Both the position numbers and the translations under genes were made by a program. Positions 19,288-26,440 of a stretch of 64,000 nt of DNA are shown here, piece after piece. Source of the stretch: Spectribacter hydrogenoxidans (GTDB lineage: Bacteria; Pseudomonadota; Gammaproteobacteria; Nevskiales; Salinisphaeraceae); contig NZ_JAVRIB010000016.1 in NCBI RefSeq assembly GCF_031846275.1, positions 7,918 through 71,917 of the forward strand, given 5' to 3'. Under the pieces are notes generated by a model, which was not told where the DNA came from, did no database searches, and saw only the letters and a list, made by a program, of their open reading frames with translations. Every line of letters starts with the position of its first letter. Positions within the stretch are counted from its first letter, which is position 1.

Positions 19288-20034
19288 ATGAAAGTACTGG
19301 TAGCGGTGAAGCGTGCGATTGACTACAACGTGCGCATCCAGATCAAGTCGGACGGTTCCGGCGTGGTCACCGACGGGGTCAAGCACAGCATGAACCCCTT
19401 CGACGAGATTGCCGTCGAGCAGGCGATCCGCTGGAAGGAAGCTGGCGTGGCCGACGAAGTGGTGGCCGTGACTATCGGCCCCAAGGCCAGTCAGGAAACC
19501 CTGCGCACGGCGCTGGCGTTTGGCTGCGACCGCGCTATTCACGTCGCCAGCGACGAGGAAATCCAGCCGCTGACCGCCGCCCGGGTATTCAAGGCGCTGG
19601 CCGAGAAGGAAGAGCCCGGCGTCTTCCTGATGGGCAAGCAGGCCATTGACGACGACAACAACCAGACCGGGCAGATGACCGCCGCGCTACTGGAGTGGCC
19701 GCAGGCCACGTTCGCCTCGGAAATCGACATGGGCGACGGCAACGCCAGGGTGACCCGCGAAATCGATGCCGGCCTGGAAGTCATCGACGTCGACCTGCCG
19801 GCCGTGATCACCGCCGACCTGCGCCTCAACGAGCCGCGCTACCTCAAGCTGCCGGACATCATGAAGGCCAAGAAGAAGCCCCTGGATGAAACCGATCTCG
19901 GTCAACTCGGGGTTGAAGCCGCCGCCGCGATCACCGTCACCAAGACCGCGCCGCCACCCGAGCGCGAGCCCGGCGTGATGGTCGAGTCGGTCGACGACCT
20001 GGTCGGCAAGCTCAAGGACAAGGGATTGCTTTGA
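19288..20034 (+). CDS. etfB: Electron-transfer flavoprotein beta subunit
   Basis: Forms the ETF heterodimer with EtfA, accepting electrons from acyl-CoA dehydrogenases. 248 residues, normal length. Typical N-terminus MKVLVAVKRAIDYNVRI, the NPFDEIAVEQAIRWKE signature and the TADLRLNEPRYLKLPDIMKAKKK region. GAGACGG lies just upstream of the ATG. Between IR-1 and IR-2. Confidence 0.96.
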   Translation: MKVLVAVKRAIDYNVRIQIKSDGSGVVTDGVKHSMNPFDEIAVEQAIRWKEAGVADEVVAVTIGPKASQETLRTALAFGCDRAIHVASDEEIQPLTAARVFKALAEKEEPGVFLMGKQAIDDDNNQTGQMTAALLEWPQATFASEIDMGDGNARVTREIDAGLEVIDVDLPAVITADLRLNEPRYLKLPDIMKAKKKPLDETDLGQLGVEAAAAITVTKTAPPPEREPGVMVESVDDLVGKLKDKGLL

Positions 20035-20046
20035 TCCCAGGACAGC

Positions 20047-20134
20047 AACCGCAGATTTCGCAGATTCCACAGATTGAAGGAAGGCGAAGAGGGTGGCTTG
20101 CAGGAATCTGCGCCCATCTGCGTAATCTGCGGTT
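20047..20134. repeat. Long inverted repeat IR-2 (GCAGATT type) between etfB and etfA
   Basis: Left arm 20047-20075 is AAC plus units CGCAGATTT, CGCAGATTC, CACAGATT. Right arm 20105-20134 ends TAATCTGCGGTT. The outer 11 bp pair perfectly (AACCGCAGATT with AATCTGCGGTT), the inner part less well. Loop 29 bp. Same 9-bp unit as IR-1, different loop. Confidence 0.85.
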
Positions 20135-20182
20135 AACCGCTTTCAAGGCGAAACGCCGAACTTTCCCGGAGATTTCATCCCC

Positions 20183-21130
20183 ATGAGCAAGATTCTGATT
20201 GTGGCCGATCATCTCGACGGCCAGCTCAACAGCTCCACCGCCCGGACCGTGGCCTGTGCCGCGGAGATCGGCGGTGATATCGACATTCTGGTGCTGGCTG
20301 ACAGCGCCGGCCCCATCGCCGAGGCGGCGGCCGGTCTGGATGGCGTCAGCCGAGTGCTCACCGTCGAGCGGGCCGAGAACGCCCACCCGCTGGCGGCGAT
20401 CTATGCGCCGCAGATCGCCGCCGCGGCCGAACAGGGCGACTACAGCCACGTGCTGGGCCCCAACACCACCTTCGGCAAGGACCTCATGCCCCGCGTGGCG
20501 GCCAAGCTGGGCGTGGCCATGGTGACCGACATTGCGGCCGTTCACGGCCCGCACGAATTCGAACGGCCGATCTACGCCGGCAACGCGGTGAACACTGTCA
20601 CCGCCCCGGATGGCCAGACGCTGGTGGGTTCGGTGCGCTGTGCCTCCTATGGCGCGGTGGGTGCGGGTGGCAGTGCCGCGGTGGAAGCCCTGAGTCTCGA
20701 CGCCGAGCTCCCCGGGCACACCCGCTTTGTTGAACTCCAGGCCAGCAGCTCCGACCGGCCCGATCTGCAGACCGCCGGCAAGGTGGTCTCCGGTGGCCGT
20801 GGCGTGGGCAGCGAGGAGAACTTCAAGGTCATTTACGACTTCGCCGACAAGATCGGCGCCGCGGTGGGCGCGTCACGCGCGGCGGTGGACGCCGGTTACG
20901 TGCCCAACGACATGCAGGTGGGTCAGACCGGCAAGATCATCAGCCCCGAGCTTTACATGTGCTTCGGTATTTCCGGCGCCATCCAGCATCTGGCGGGCAT
21001 CAAGGATGCCGGCACCATCGTCGCCATCAACAAGGACGAGGAAGCCCCGATCTTCGAGGTGGCGGATTTCGGCCTGGTGGGCGACCTGTTCAAGGTGCTG
21101 CCGGAGCTGGAACAGGCGGTTGCTAAGTAA
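20183..21130 (+). CDS. etfA: Electron-transfer flavoprotein alpha subunit
   Basis: FAD-binding subunit of ETF. 315 residues, normal length. The C-terminal FAD domain has SGGRGVGSEENFKVIYD, then GQTGKIISPELYMCFGISG and IVAINKDEEAPIFEVADFG, all diagnostic for EtfA. It follows etfB after IR-2 and is followed by IR-3. Confidence 0.96.
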   Translation: MSKILIVADHLDGQLNSSTARTVACAAEIGGDIDILVLADSAGPIAEAAAGLDGVSRVLTVERAENAHPLAAIYAPQIAAAAEQGDYSHVLGPNTTFGKDLMPRVAAKLGVAMVTDIAAVHGPHEFERPIYAGNAVNTVTAPDGQTLVGSVRCASYGAVGAGGSAAVEALSLDAELPGHTRFVELQASSSDRPDLQTAGKVVSGGRGVGSEENFKVIYDFADKIGAAVGASRAAVDAGYVPNDMQVGQTGKIISPELYMCFGISGAIQHLAGIKDAGTIVAINKDEEAPIFEVADFGLVGDLFKVLPELEQAVAK

Positions 21131-21137
21131 AACGCTA

Positions 21138-21234
21138 AACGCAAAGGACGCGAAAGACGCAAAGGGATGAAGAGGGTCAGACCGGACCTGACGGAAACCT
21201 TGTTCACTTTGCGTCTTTTGCGTCCTTTGCGGTT
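21138..21234. repeat. Long inverted repeat IR-3 (GCAAAG type) between etfA and the SDR gene
   Basis: Left arm 21138-21164 is built of CGCAAAGGA, CGCGAAAGA, CGCAAAG. Right arm 21207-21234 is CTTTGCGTC, TTTTGCGTC, CTTTGCGGTT. The arms pair over about 27 bp with one mismatch and one bulge; loop 42 bp. The right end is 17 nt from the next start codon. Confidence 0.87.
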
Positions 21235-21251
21235 CATTAAACGGTAGATAC

Positions 21252-22127
21252 GTGTTGCTCTACGATTCCATTTTCAAGCCTGATCTGTTCGCCGGCCAGC
21301 GGATTCTGGTCACCGGCGGGGGTAGTGGTATCGGCCGCTGCGTCGCCCACGAGCTGACCAGTCTCGGTGCGAGCGTGGCGCTGGTCGGCAGGCGCGCCGA
21401 AAAGCTCGCCGAAGTGGCGGCCGAGATCGCCGAGGACGGCGGCCGGGCCACCTGCCACACCCTGGATATCCGGCAGGAGGACGACGTCAAGCGGGTGGTG
21501 GGCGAGATACTTGCCGAGCACGGCCGGCTGGACGGCCTGATCAACAACGCCGGTGGCCAGTTTCCGTCACCACTGGCCGGGATCAACCAGAAAGGGTTCG
21601 AGACGGTGGTGCGTACCAATCTCACCGGGGGCTTCCTGGTCGCCCGGGAGGTGTTCAATCAGCACATGAACCGGAACGGCGGCGCCATCGTGAACATCAT
21701 CGCCGACATGTGGGGCGGCATGCCCGGCATGGGACATTCGGGCGCCGCCCGGGCCGGCATGCTGAACCTCACCGAGACCTGTGCGGTGGAGTGGGGCGGT
21801 GCCGGCGTGCGGGTGAATGCGGTGGCCCCGGGCTGGGTGGCTTCCAGCGGGCTGGATACCTACGAGGATCCGGCCATCAAGGCCATGATCCCGAAGCTCA
21901 AGGAAAGTGTGCCGCTCCAGCGCCTGGCCACGGAATCCGAAATCAGCTCGGCGATCTGCTTTCTGCTGAGTCCCGGCGCCGCGTTCATTTCCGGTGCCTG
22001 CATCCGGGTTGACGGGGGCGCCCCCTGCAACAGCCGGACCTATCCGTTGACCGACAACGGCCGATCCCGCCCCTACCAGGGCTTTCACCGCTATCAGGCG
22101 CCGGCCGCGCTGGTCGGCGGGGAGTAA
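21252..22127 (+). CDS. Short-chain dehydrogenase/reductase of the atu cluster, atypical active site
   Basis: 291 residues with NAD(P) motif TGGGSGIG (about 18-25) and NNAGG. The usual YxxxK catalytic motif is replaced by HSGAARAG, so Ser and Arg fall at the Tyr and Lys positions, as in peroxisomal trans-2-enoyl-CoA reductase-like SDRs. This suggests action on an acyl-CoA double bond rather than an alcohol. The position corresponds to AtuB of Pseudomonas, whose role is unproven. The start is GTG at 21252 with weak ribosome-site signal. The next gene begins 3 nt after the stop. Confidence 0.82.
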   Translation: MLLYDSIFKPDLFAGQRILVTGGGSGIGRCVAHELTSLGASVALVGRRAEKLAEVAAEIAEDGGRATCHTLDIRQEDDVKRVVGEILAEHGRLDGLINNAGGQFPSPLAGINQKGFETVVRTNLTGGFLVAREVFNQHMNRNGGAIVNIIADMWGGMPGMGHSGAARAGMLNLTETCAVEWGGAGVRVNAVAPGWVASSGLDTYEDPAIKAMIPKLKESVPLQRLATESEISSAICFLLSPGAAFISGACIRVDGGAPCNSRTYPLTDNGRSRPYQGFHRYQAPAALVGGE

Positions 22128-22130
22128 GCC

Positions 22131-22607
22131 ATGCGCCGAGTTCTGATTCTGCTGCTGATGCTGACGGCGACGACCGCGGGCGCCGACTGGCGCAAGACCG
22201 CGGATACCGACGAGAAAGTCGAGACGCTGGTCGACATCCTGCCCGGCACGTCGCACTGGATGCTCGACGTGGCCGAGCGCTACCGCAATCTCTACTGGGC
22301 GGCGAAGTTGGAGCAGTGGCAGTTCGCCGCCTATCAGGCGGACAAGCTGCACGGCCTGCTGGACGAGACCGTGCCCCTGGCCCGTGACAAGCGGGCGGAG
22401 ACAGCGGCGCGGTTCGTCGACCGCGTGTATCCCGAACTGACCGAGGCGGTGGAAAGCCGCGACTGGGATCGCTTCGAAGCCGCCTTCGAGAGCATGCGCG
22501 GGGAATGTATTGCCTGTCATGCCGCCAACGACTACGGCTTCATCATTCCCGCGAAGGTGCCGCGTCGCGGTGAAAGCCCGGCCCTGCATTTCGACGACAC
22601 GCCCTGA
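22131..22607 (+). CDS. Small exported c-type cytochrome, cytochrome c'-like
   Basis: 158 residues with a signal peptide (MRRVLILLLMLTATTAGA, cut near residue 18) and one haem-attachment motif CIACH at 126-130. The rest is predicted largely helical. A single CXXCH near the C-terminal end of a helical domain resembles cytochrome c'-type folds, but the identity is not certain. It is periplasmic by inference. It lies 3 bp after the SDR and 35 bp before the carboxylase beta gene, with no repeat element in between. Such a cytochrome is not part of the Pseudomonas atu cluster as I know it. Confidence 0.75.
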   Translation: MRRVLILLLMLTATTAGADWRKTADTDEKVETLVDILPGTSHWMLDVAERYRNLYWAAKLEQWQFAAYQADKLHGLLDETVPLARDKRAETAARFVDRVYPELTEAVESRDWDRFEAAFESMRGECIACHAANDYGFIIPAKVPRRGESPALHFDDTP

Positions 22608-22642
22608 CCCGGGCACGACTGTGATCCACCCGCGAGATTCCC

Positions 22643-24259
22643 ATGCCGTTGATTGAATCGACCGTTGACCGTAACGGCGAGACGTTTGTCCGCAATCGCG
22701 AGGAAATGCTGGCCTGCATCCAGCGTTTCCGCGACGTGGAGGACAAGGTCCGGGCCAGCGAGGAAGCCCGGCGCGGCCGTTACGACGAGCGCGGCCAGAT
22801 CCTGCCGCGTGAACGGGTGAGCCTGCTGCTGGATCGCGGCTCCCCGTTTCTGGAAATTTCCACCCTCTGCGGCTACGGCCATCACGACGATACCGACGGT
22901 TCCCTGGCTGGCGGCAATACCATCATCGGTATCGGCTACGTTACCGGCGTGCGCTGCCTGATCGTGGCCTCCAACAGCGCGATCAAGGGCGGCACCATGA
23001 CCCCCTGGGGCGTGCAGAAGACGCTGCGCTGCCAGGAAATCGCCATGGAGAACAAGCTGCCGGTGGTATCGCTGATCGAATCCGGCGGGGCGAATCTTCT
23101 CTATCAGGCGGAGCTATTCATTCCGGGCGGCAAGACGTTCGCCAACCAGGCGCGTCTGTCCGCCATGGGCATCCCGCAGGTCACCGTGGTGCACGGCTCC
23201 AGCACCGCGGGCGGCGCCTACATGCCGGGGCTGTCCGATCACGTCGTGATGGTACGGGGCAATTCCAAGGTATTCCTGGCCGGCCCGCCGCTGCTCAAGT
23301 CCGCCACCGGCGAGGTCGCCACCGACGAGGAGCTGGGCGGCGCCGACATGCATGGCACCCAGGCTGGCACCACCGAGTATCTGGCCGAAAACGACGTCGA
23401 CGGCATCCGCCTGGCGCGGGAGATCGTGGCCGGGCTGGGCTGGAACGAGCGGCAGACGCCGACGCGGACGTCGGCCTTCACGCCGCCCCGGCACGACATC
23501 GACGAACTCTGCGGCATCGTGCCCGCGGATTACCGCAAGCCGTTCGACTGTCGGGAGGTCATTGCCCGGGTGGTCGACGGCTCGGAATTCATGGAGTTCA
23601 AGGCCGACCTGGATCAACAGACGATCTGTGGCCGCGGCCGCATTGAGGGCCACACCGTGGGGTTCATCGGCAACAACGGGCCGATCACCACCAAGGGGGC
23701 CAACAAGGCTGGCCAGTTCATCCAGCTGTGCTGTCAGTCGAACACCCCGATCGTCTACCTGATGAACACCACCGGTTACATGGTAGGCACGGAGTCCGAG
23801 CAGAACGGCATGGTCAAGCACGGGTCCAAGATGATCCAGGCAGTGGCCAACGCCAGCGTGCCGCAGATCACCATCGTCATGGGCGGTTCGTTCGGCGCCG
23901 GCAATTACGGCATGTGCGGTCGCGGATTCGGCCCGCGCTTCATCTTCGCCTGGCCGAACTCGCGCACCAGCGTGATGGGTGGGGAACAGGCTGCGGGTGT
24001 GATGGCCATCATCACCGAGGAAAAGATGGTCAAGGCCGGCCAGCCGGTGGATCAGGACAAGCTGACCGCGATGAAACAGAAGATCATCGACCAGTTCGAC
24101 GCCGAGTCCGACGCCCTGGCCGCTACCGCCCGGCTGTTCGATGACGGCCTGATCGATCCTCGCGACACCCGCCGGGTGCTGGCCTTCACGTTGTCCATCT
24201 GCCGCGATGCCGAGATACGCGACCTGCATCCCAACAGTTTCGGCGTGGCGCGGTTCTAA
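22643..24259 (+). CDS. atuC: Acyl-CoA carboxylase beta subunit, probable geranyl-CoA carboxylase
   Basis: Carboxyltransferase subunit that puts CO2 from carboxybiotin on the gamma-methyl carbon of an enoyl-CoA. 538 residues with both crotonase-like halves: LIESGGANLLYQAELF and VVHGSSTAGGAYMPGLSD in the N half, NTTGYMVGTESEQNG and MGGSFGAGNYGMCGRGF in the C half. Methylcrotonyl-CoA carboxylases carry an aromatic HFGRIF-type segment after SGGAN; here it is FIPGGKTFANQ, with Gly-Gly, as I recall for geranyl-CoA carboxylases, whose pocket holds a longer chain. Alpha subunit at 26441. MCC activity is not excluded. Confidence 0.85.
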   Translation: MPLIESTVDRNGETFVRNREEMLACIQRFRDVEDKVRASEEARRGRYDERGQILPRERVSLLLDRGSPFLEISTLCGYGHHDDTDGSLAGGNTIIGIGYVTGVRCLIVASNSAIKGGTMTPWGVQKTLRCQEIAMENKLPVVSLIESGGANLLYQAELFIPGGKTFANQARLSAMGIPQVTVVHGSSTAGGAYMPGLSDHVVMVRGNSKVFLAGPPLLKSATGEVATDEELGGADMHGTQAGTTEYLAENDVDGIRLAREIVAGLGWNERQTPTRTSAFTPPRHDIDELCGIVPADYRKPFDCREVIARVVDGSEFMEFKADLDQQTICGRGRIEGHTVGFIGNNGPITTKGANKAGQFIQLCCQSNTPIVYLMNTTGYMVGTESEQNGMVKHGSKMIQAVANASVPQITIVMGGSFGAGNYGMCGRGFGPRFIFAWPNSRTSVMGGEQAAGVMAIITEEKMVKAGQPVDQDKLTAMKQKIIDQFDAESDALAATARLFDDGLIDPRDTRRVLAFTLSICRDAEIRDLHPNSFGVARF

Positions 24260-24269
24260 CCAAGGCTGG

Positions 24270-24349
24270 AACCGCAAAGGGCGCAAAGATCCGCAAAGTC
24301 AGAGCGATCCTGACGGTGTTTCTTAGCGTCTTTTGCGGTCTTTGCGGTT
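24270..24349. repeat. Long inverted repeat IR-4 (GCAAAG type) before the acyl-CoA dehydrogenase gene
   Basis: Left arm 24270-24298 has units CGCAAAGGG, CGCAAAGAT, CCGCAAAG. Right arm 24322-24349 ends GGTCTTTGCGGTT. Loop 23 bp. It begins 11 nt after the carboxylase stop and ends 18 nt before the next start. Confidence 0.85.
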
Positions 24350-24367
24350 AACGTTTAGAGGCAAGTA

Positions 24368-25531
24368 ATGCACATAAGCCACGAACATCAGCAGATATTC
24401 GATACCACCCGGAAGTTCGTCGAGGAGACGATCAATCCGCATGTGGATGATTGGGAAGCCTCCGGCATCTGGCCGGCCCACGACATTCTGGGGAAGATGG
24501 GGAATCTGGGCCTGCTCGGGATCGCCAAGCCTGAAGCCGTCGGCGGACTGGGGCTGGATTACTCCTATCAGATCCAGTTCGCCGAGGCCCTCGGCCATTG
24601 CCGGGTGGGGGGCGTGCCCATGGCCATCGGCGTACAAACCGACATGGCCACCCCGGCGCTGGCACGTTACGGCTCGGACGAGCTCAAGCGCGATTTCCTG
24701 ATGCCGGCCATTGCCGGCCAGCAGGTGGCCTGTATCGGCGTTTCCGAACCGGGCGCCGGATCGGATGTGGCCAGCATCAAGACCACCGCCCGCCGTGACG
24801 GCGACGACTACGTCATCAACGGCCAGAAGATGTGGATTACCAACGGCGTCCAGGGTGACTGGATATGTCTGCTGGTGAACACCGGCGAGTCCGGCGATGG
24901 CAACCGGCACGGCAACAAGTCGCTGATCGTGGTGCCACTCGATACCCCGGGCATCGACCGCAAGACCAAGCTCGACAAGCTGGGACAGCGCTCGTCCGAC
25001 ACCGCCATCATCTTCTTCGAGGACGTGCGGGTGCCCGCGCGTTATCTGATCGGTGAGGAGGGCAAGGGTTTCGTCTATCAGATGCAACAGTTCCAGGAGG
25101 AACGCCTGTTCCTGTCCGCCAGCATCCTGGCGGCCATGGATCGCTGCATCGCGGAAACTGCCGAGTACGCCGGTCAGCGCAAGGCCTTCGGCGGCACGGT
25201 GCTCAACCAGCAGTACGTGCAGTACCGCCTGTCCGAACTGGCCACCGAGGTGGAGGCCACCCGGGCGCTGGTCTATCAGGCCACGGAAAAGCTGCTTGCC
25301 GGCGAGGACGTCACGCTGCTGGCCTCGATGGCCAAGCTCAAGAGCGCGCGGGTTGCGCGCGACGTGGCCGACGACTGCCTGCAGTTCTGGGGCGGGCAGG
25401 GCTTCATGTGGGACAACCAGGTGGCCCAGTTCTACCGCGACCTGCGGCTGCATTCCATCGGTGGCGGCGCCGACGAGGTGATGCTGTCGATCATCAGCAA
25501 GCGCCTGGGCATGGCCGGTGGCAAGCGCTAG
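24368..25531 (+). CDS. atuD: Acyl-CoA dehydrogenase, probable citronellyl-CoA dehydrogenase
   Basis: FAD enzyme introducing the 2,3 double bond into citronellyl-CoA to give geranyl-CoA, if the atu assignment holds. 387 residues, standard ACAD length. Motifs: CIGVSEPGAGSDVAS, MWITNGVQGDW, LQFWGGQGFMWDN and SIGGGADEVML. The GGVPMAIGVQTDM segment is one I associate with AtuD proteins. It would pass electrons to the ETF encoded in the same cluster. The hydratase start is 5 bp after the stop. Confidence 0.85.
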   Translation: MHISHEHQQIFDTTRKFVEETINPHVDDWEASGIWPAHDILGKMGNLGLLGIAKPEAVGGLGLDYSYQIQFAEALGHCRVGGVPMAIGVQTDMATPALARYGSDELKRDFLMPAIAGQQVACIGVSEPGAGSDVASIKTTARRDGDDYVINGQKMWITNGVQGDWICLLVNTGESGDGNRHGNKSLIVVPLDTPGIDRKTKLDKLGQRSSDTAIIFFEDVRVPARYLIGEEGKGFVYQMQQFQEERLFLSASILAAMDRCIAETAEYAGQRKAFGGTVLNQQYVQYRLSELATEVEATRALVYQATEKLLAGEDVTLLASMAKLKSARVARDVADDCLQFWGGQGFMWDNQVAQFYRDLRLHSIGGGADEVMLSIISKRLGMAGGKR

Positions 25532-25535
25532 CGCC

Positions 25536-26336
25536 ATGCAACTGCCGGACTACGAAACACTGACACTGGCCGCCGATAACGGCGTGCTGCACGCCACGCT
25601 CAATTGTCCCGAGGCCCGCAACGCGATGAACGTGGCGATGGTGCGGGAACTCACCGAACTCGCCGGATTCGCCAACGATCAGGCGGCAGTGCGGGCGCTG
25701 GTAATCCGGGGTGCGGCGGGCAACTTCTGCGCCGGCGGCGACATCAAGGACATGGCCCGCATCCGCCAGGCGGACGGGAGCGGGGATCCGGCGGCCGACT
25801 ACAACCGCGGCTTCGGCACCATGCTCACCGCGCTGTCGCGAACTCGCGCCGCGGTCGTTGCCGTGCTGGAAGGCGCGGTGCTTGGCGGCGGCTTCGGGCT
25901 GGCCTGTATCTCGGATGTCGCCATCGCCCACAAGGACGCGAAGTTCGGCCTGCCGGAAACCGGGCTGGGCCTGCCGCCCGCCCAGATCGCCCCGTTCGTG
26001 GTCGCCCGCATCGGCCTGACCCAGGCCCGCCGCCTGGGGGTATGCGGCGGCCGCTTCGATGGCGAGGAAGCCCGTCGCCTCGGTCTGGTGCATTTCTGCG
26101 AGCCCGACGATGCGGCTCTGGCCTCGCGGCTGGATGAAACCCTCGGACAGATTCGCCGCTGCGCGCCCAACGCCAACGCCATTACCAAGGCCCTGATGCT
26201 GCGGGTGGGCAACGAGGAGCTGGAGCCCCTGCTGGACGACGCGGCGCGGCAGTTCTCCGAATGCGTGCGCAGCGACGAGGGCAAGGAGGGCACCGCGGCA
26301 TTCATCGAGAAACGATTGCCAGGCTGGGCAGAGTGA
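25536..26336 (+). CDS. atuE: Enoyl-CoA hydratase, probable isohexenylglutaconyl-CoA hydratase
   Basis: Crotonase family, 266 residues. Oxyanion-hole segments are GNFCAGGDIKDMAR and LEGAVLGGGFGLACISD. In the atu pathway this enzyme hydrates 3-isohexenylglutaconyl-CoA; in leucine catabolism the homologue hydrates 3-methylglutaconyl-CoA. Placement between the dehydrogenase and the carboxylase alpha gene supports either, and AtuA favours the first. The start is taken as ATG 25536; the open frame reaches a GTG at 25518 inside the previous gene. Confidence 0.83.
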   Translation: MQLPDYETLTLAADNGVLHATLNCPEARNAMNVAMVRELTELAGFANDQAAVRALVIRGAAGNFCAGGDIKDMARIRQADGSGDPAADYNRGFGTMLTALSRTRAAVVAVLEGAVLGGGFGLACISDVAIAHKDAKFGLPETGLGLPPAQIAPFVVARIGLTQARRLGVCGGRFDGEEARRLGLVHFCEPDDAALASRLDETLGQIRRCAPNANAITKALMLRVGNEELEPLLDDAARQFSECVRSDEGKEGTAAFIEKRLPGWAE

Positions 26337-26338
26337 TC

Positions 26339-26416
26339 AACCGCAAAGCACGCAAAGGGCGCAAAAGTGAAAGAACGACAGAAAACTTTCTTTGCGTGCC
26401 TTGCGCACTTTGCGGT
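26339..26416. repeat. Long inverted repeat IR-5 (GCAAAG type) between hydratase and carboxylase alpha
   Basis: Left arm 26339-26367 consists of CGCAAAGCA, CGCAAAGGG, CGCAAAAG after AAC. Right arm 26386-26416 ends GCACTTTGCGGTT. Loop 18 bp. It starts 3 nt after the stop and ends 24 nt before the next ATG, filling the whole gap. Confidence 0.86.
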
Positions 26417-26440
26417 TACTAAAGGATCGGGAAGTACGCC

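Noticed and set aside
19109..26416. Ordinary rho-independent terminators
   Set aside because: Arms are long and built of tandem units but none is followed by a T-run, and the genes on either side look cotranscribed.
19092..26440. CRISPR array
   Set aside because: The repeated units are 9-bp tandems in inverted arms separated by genes, with no regular spacers and no cas genes.
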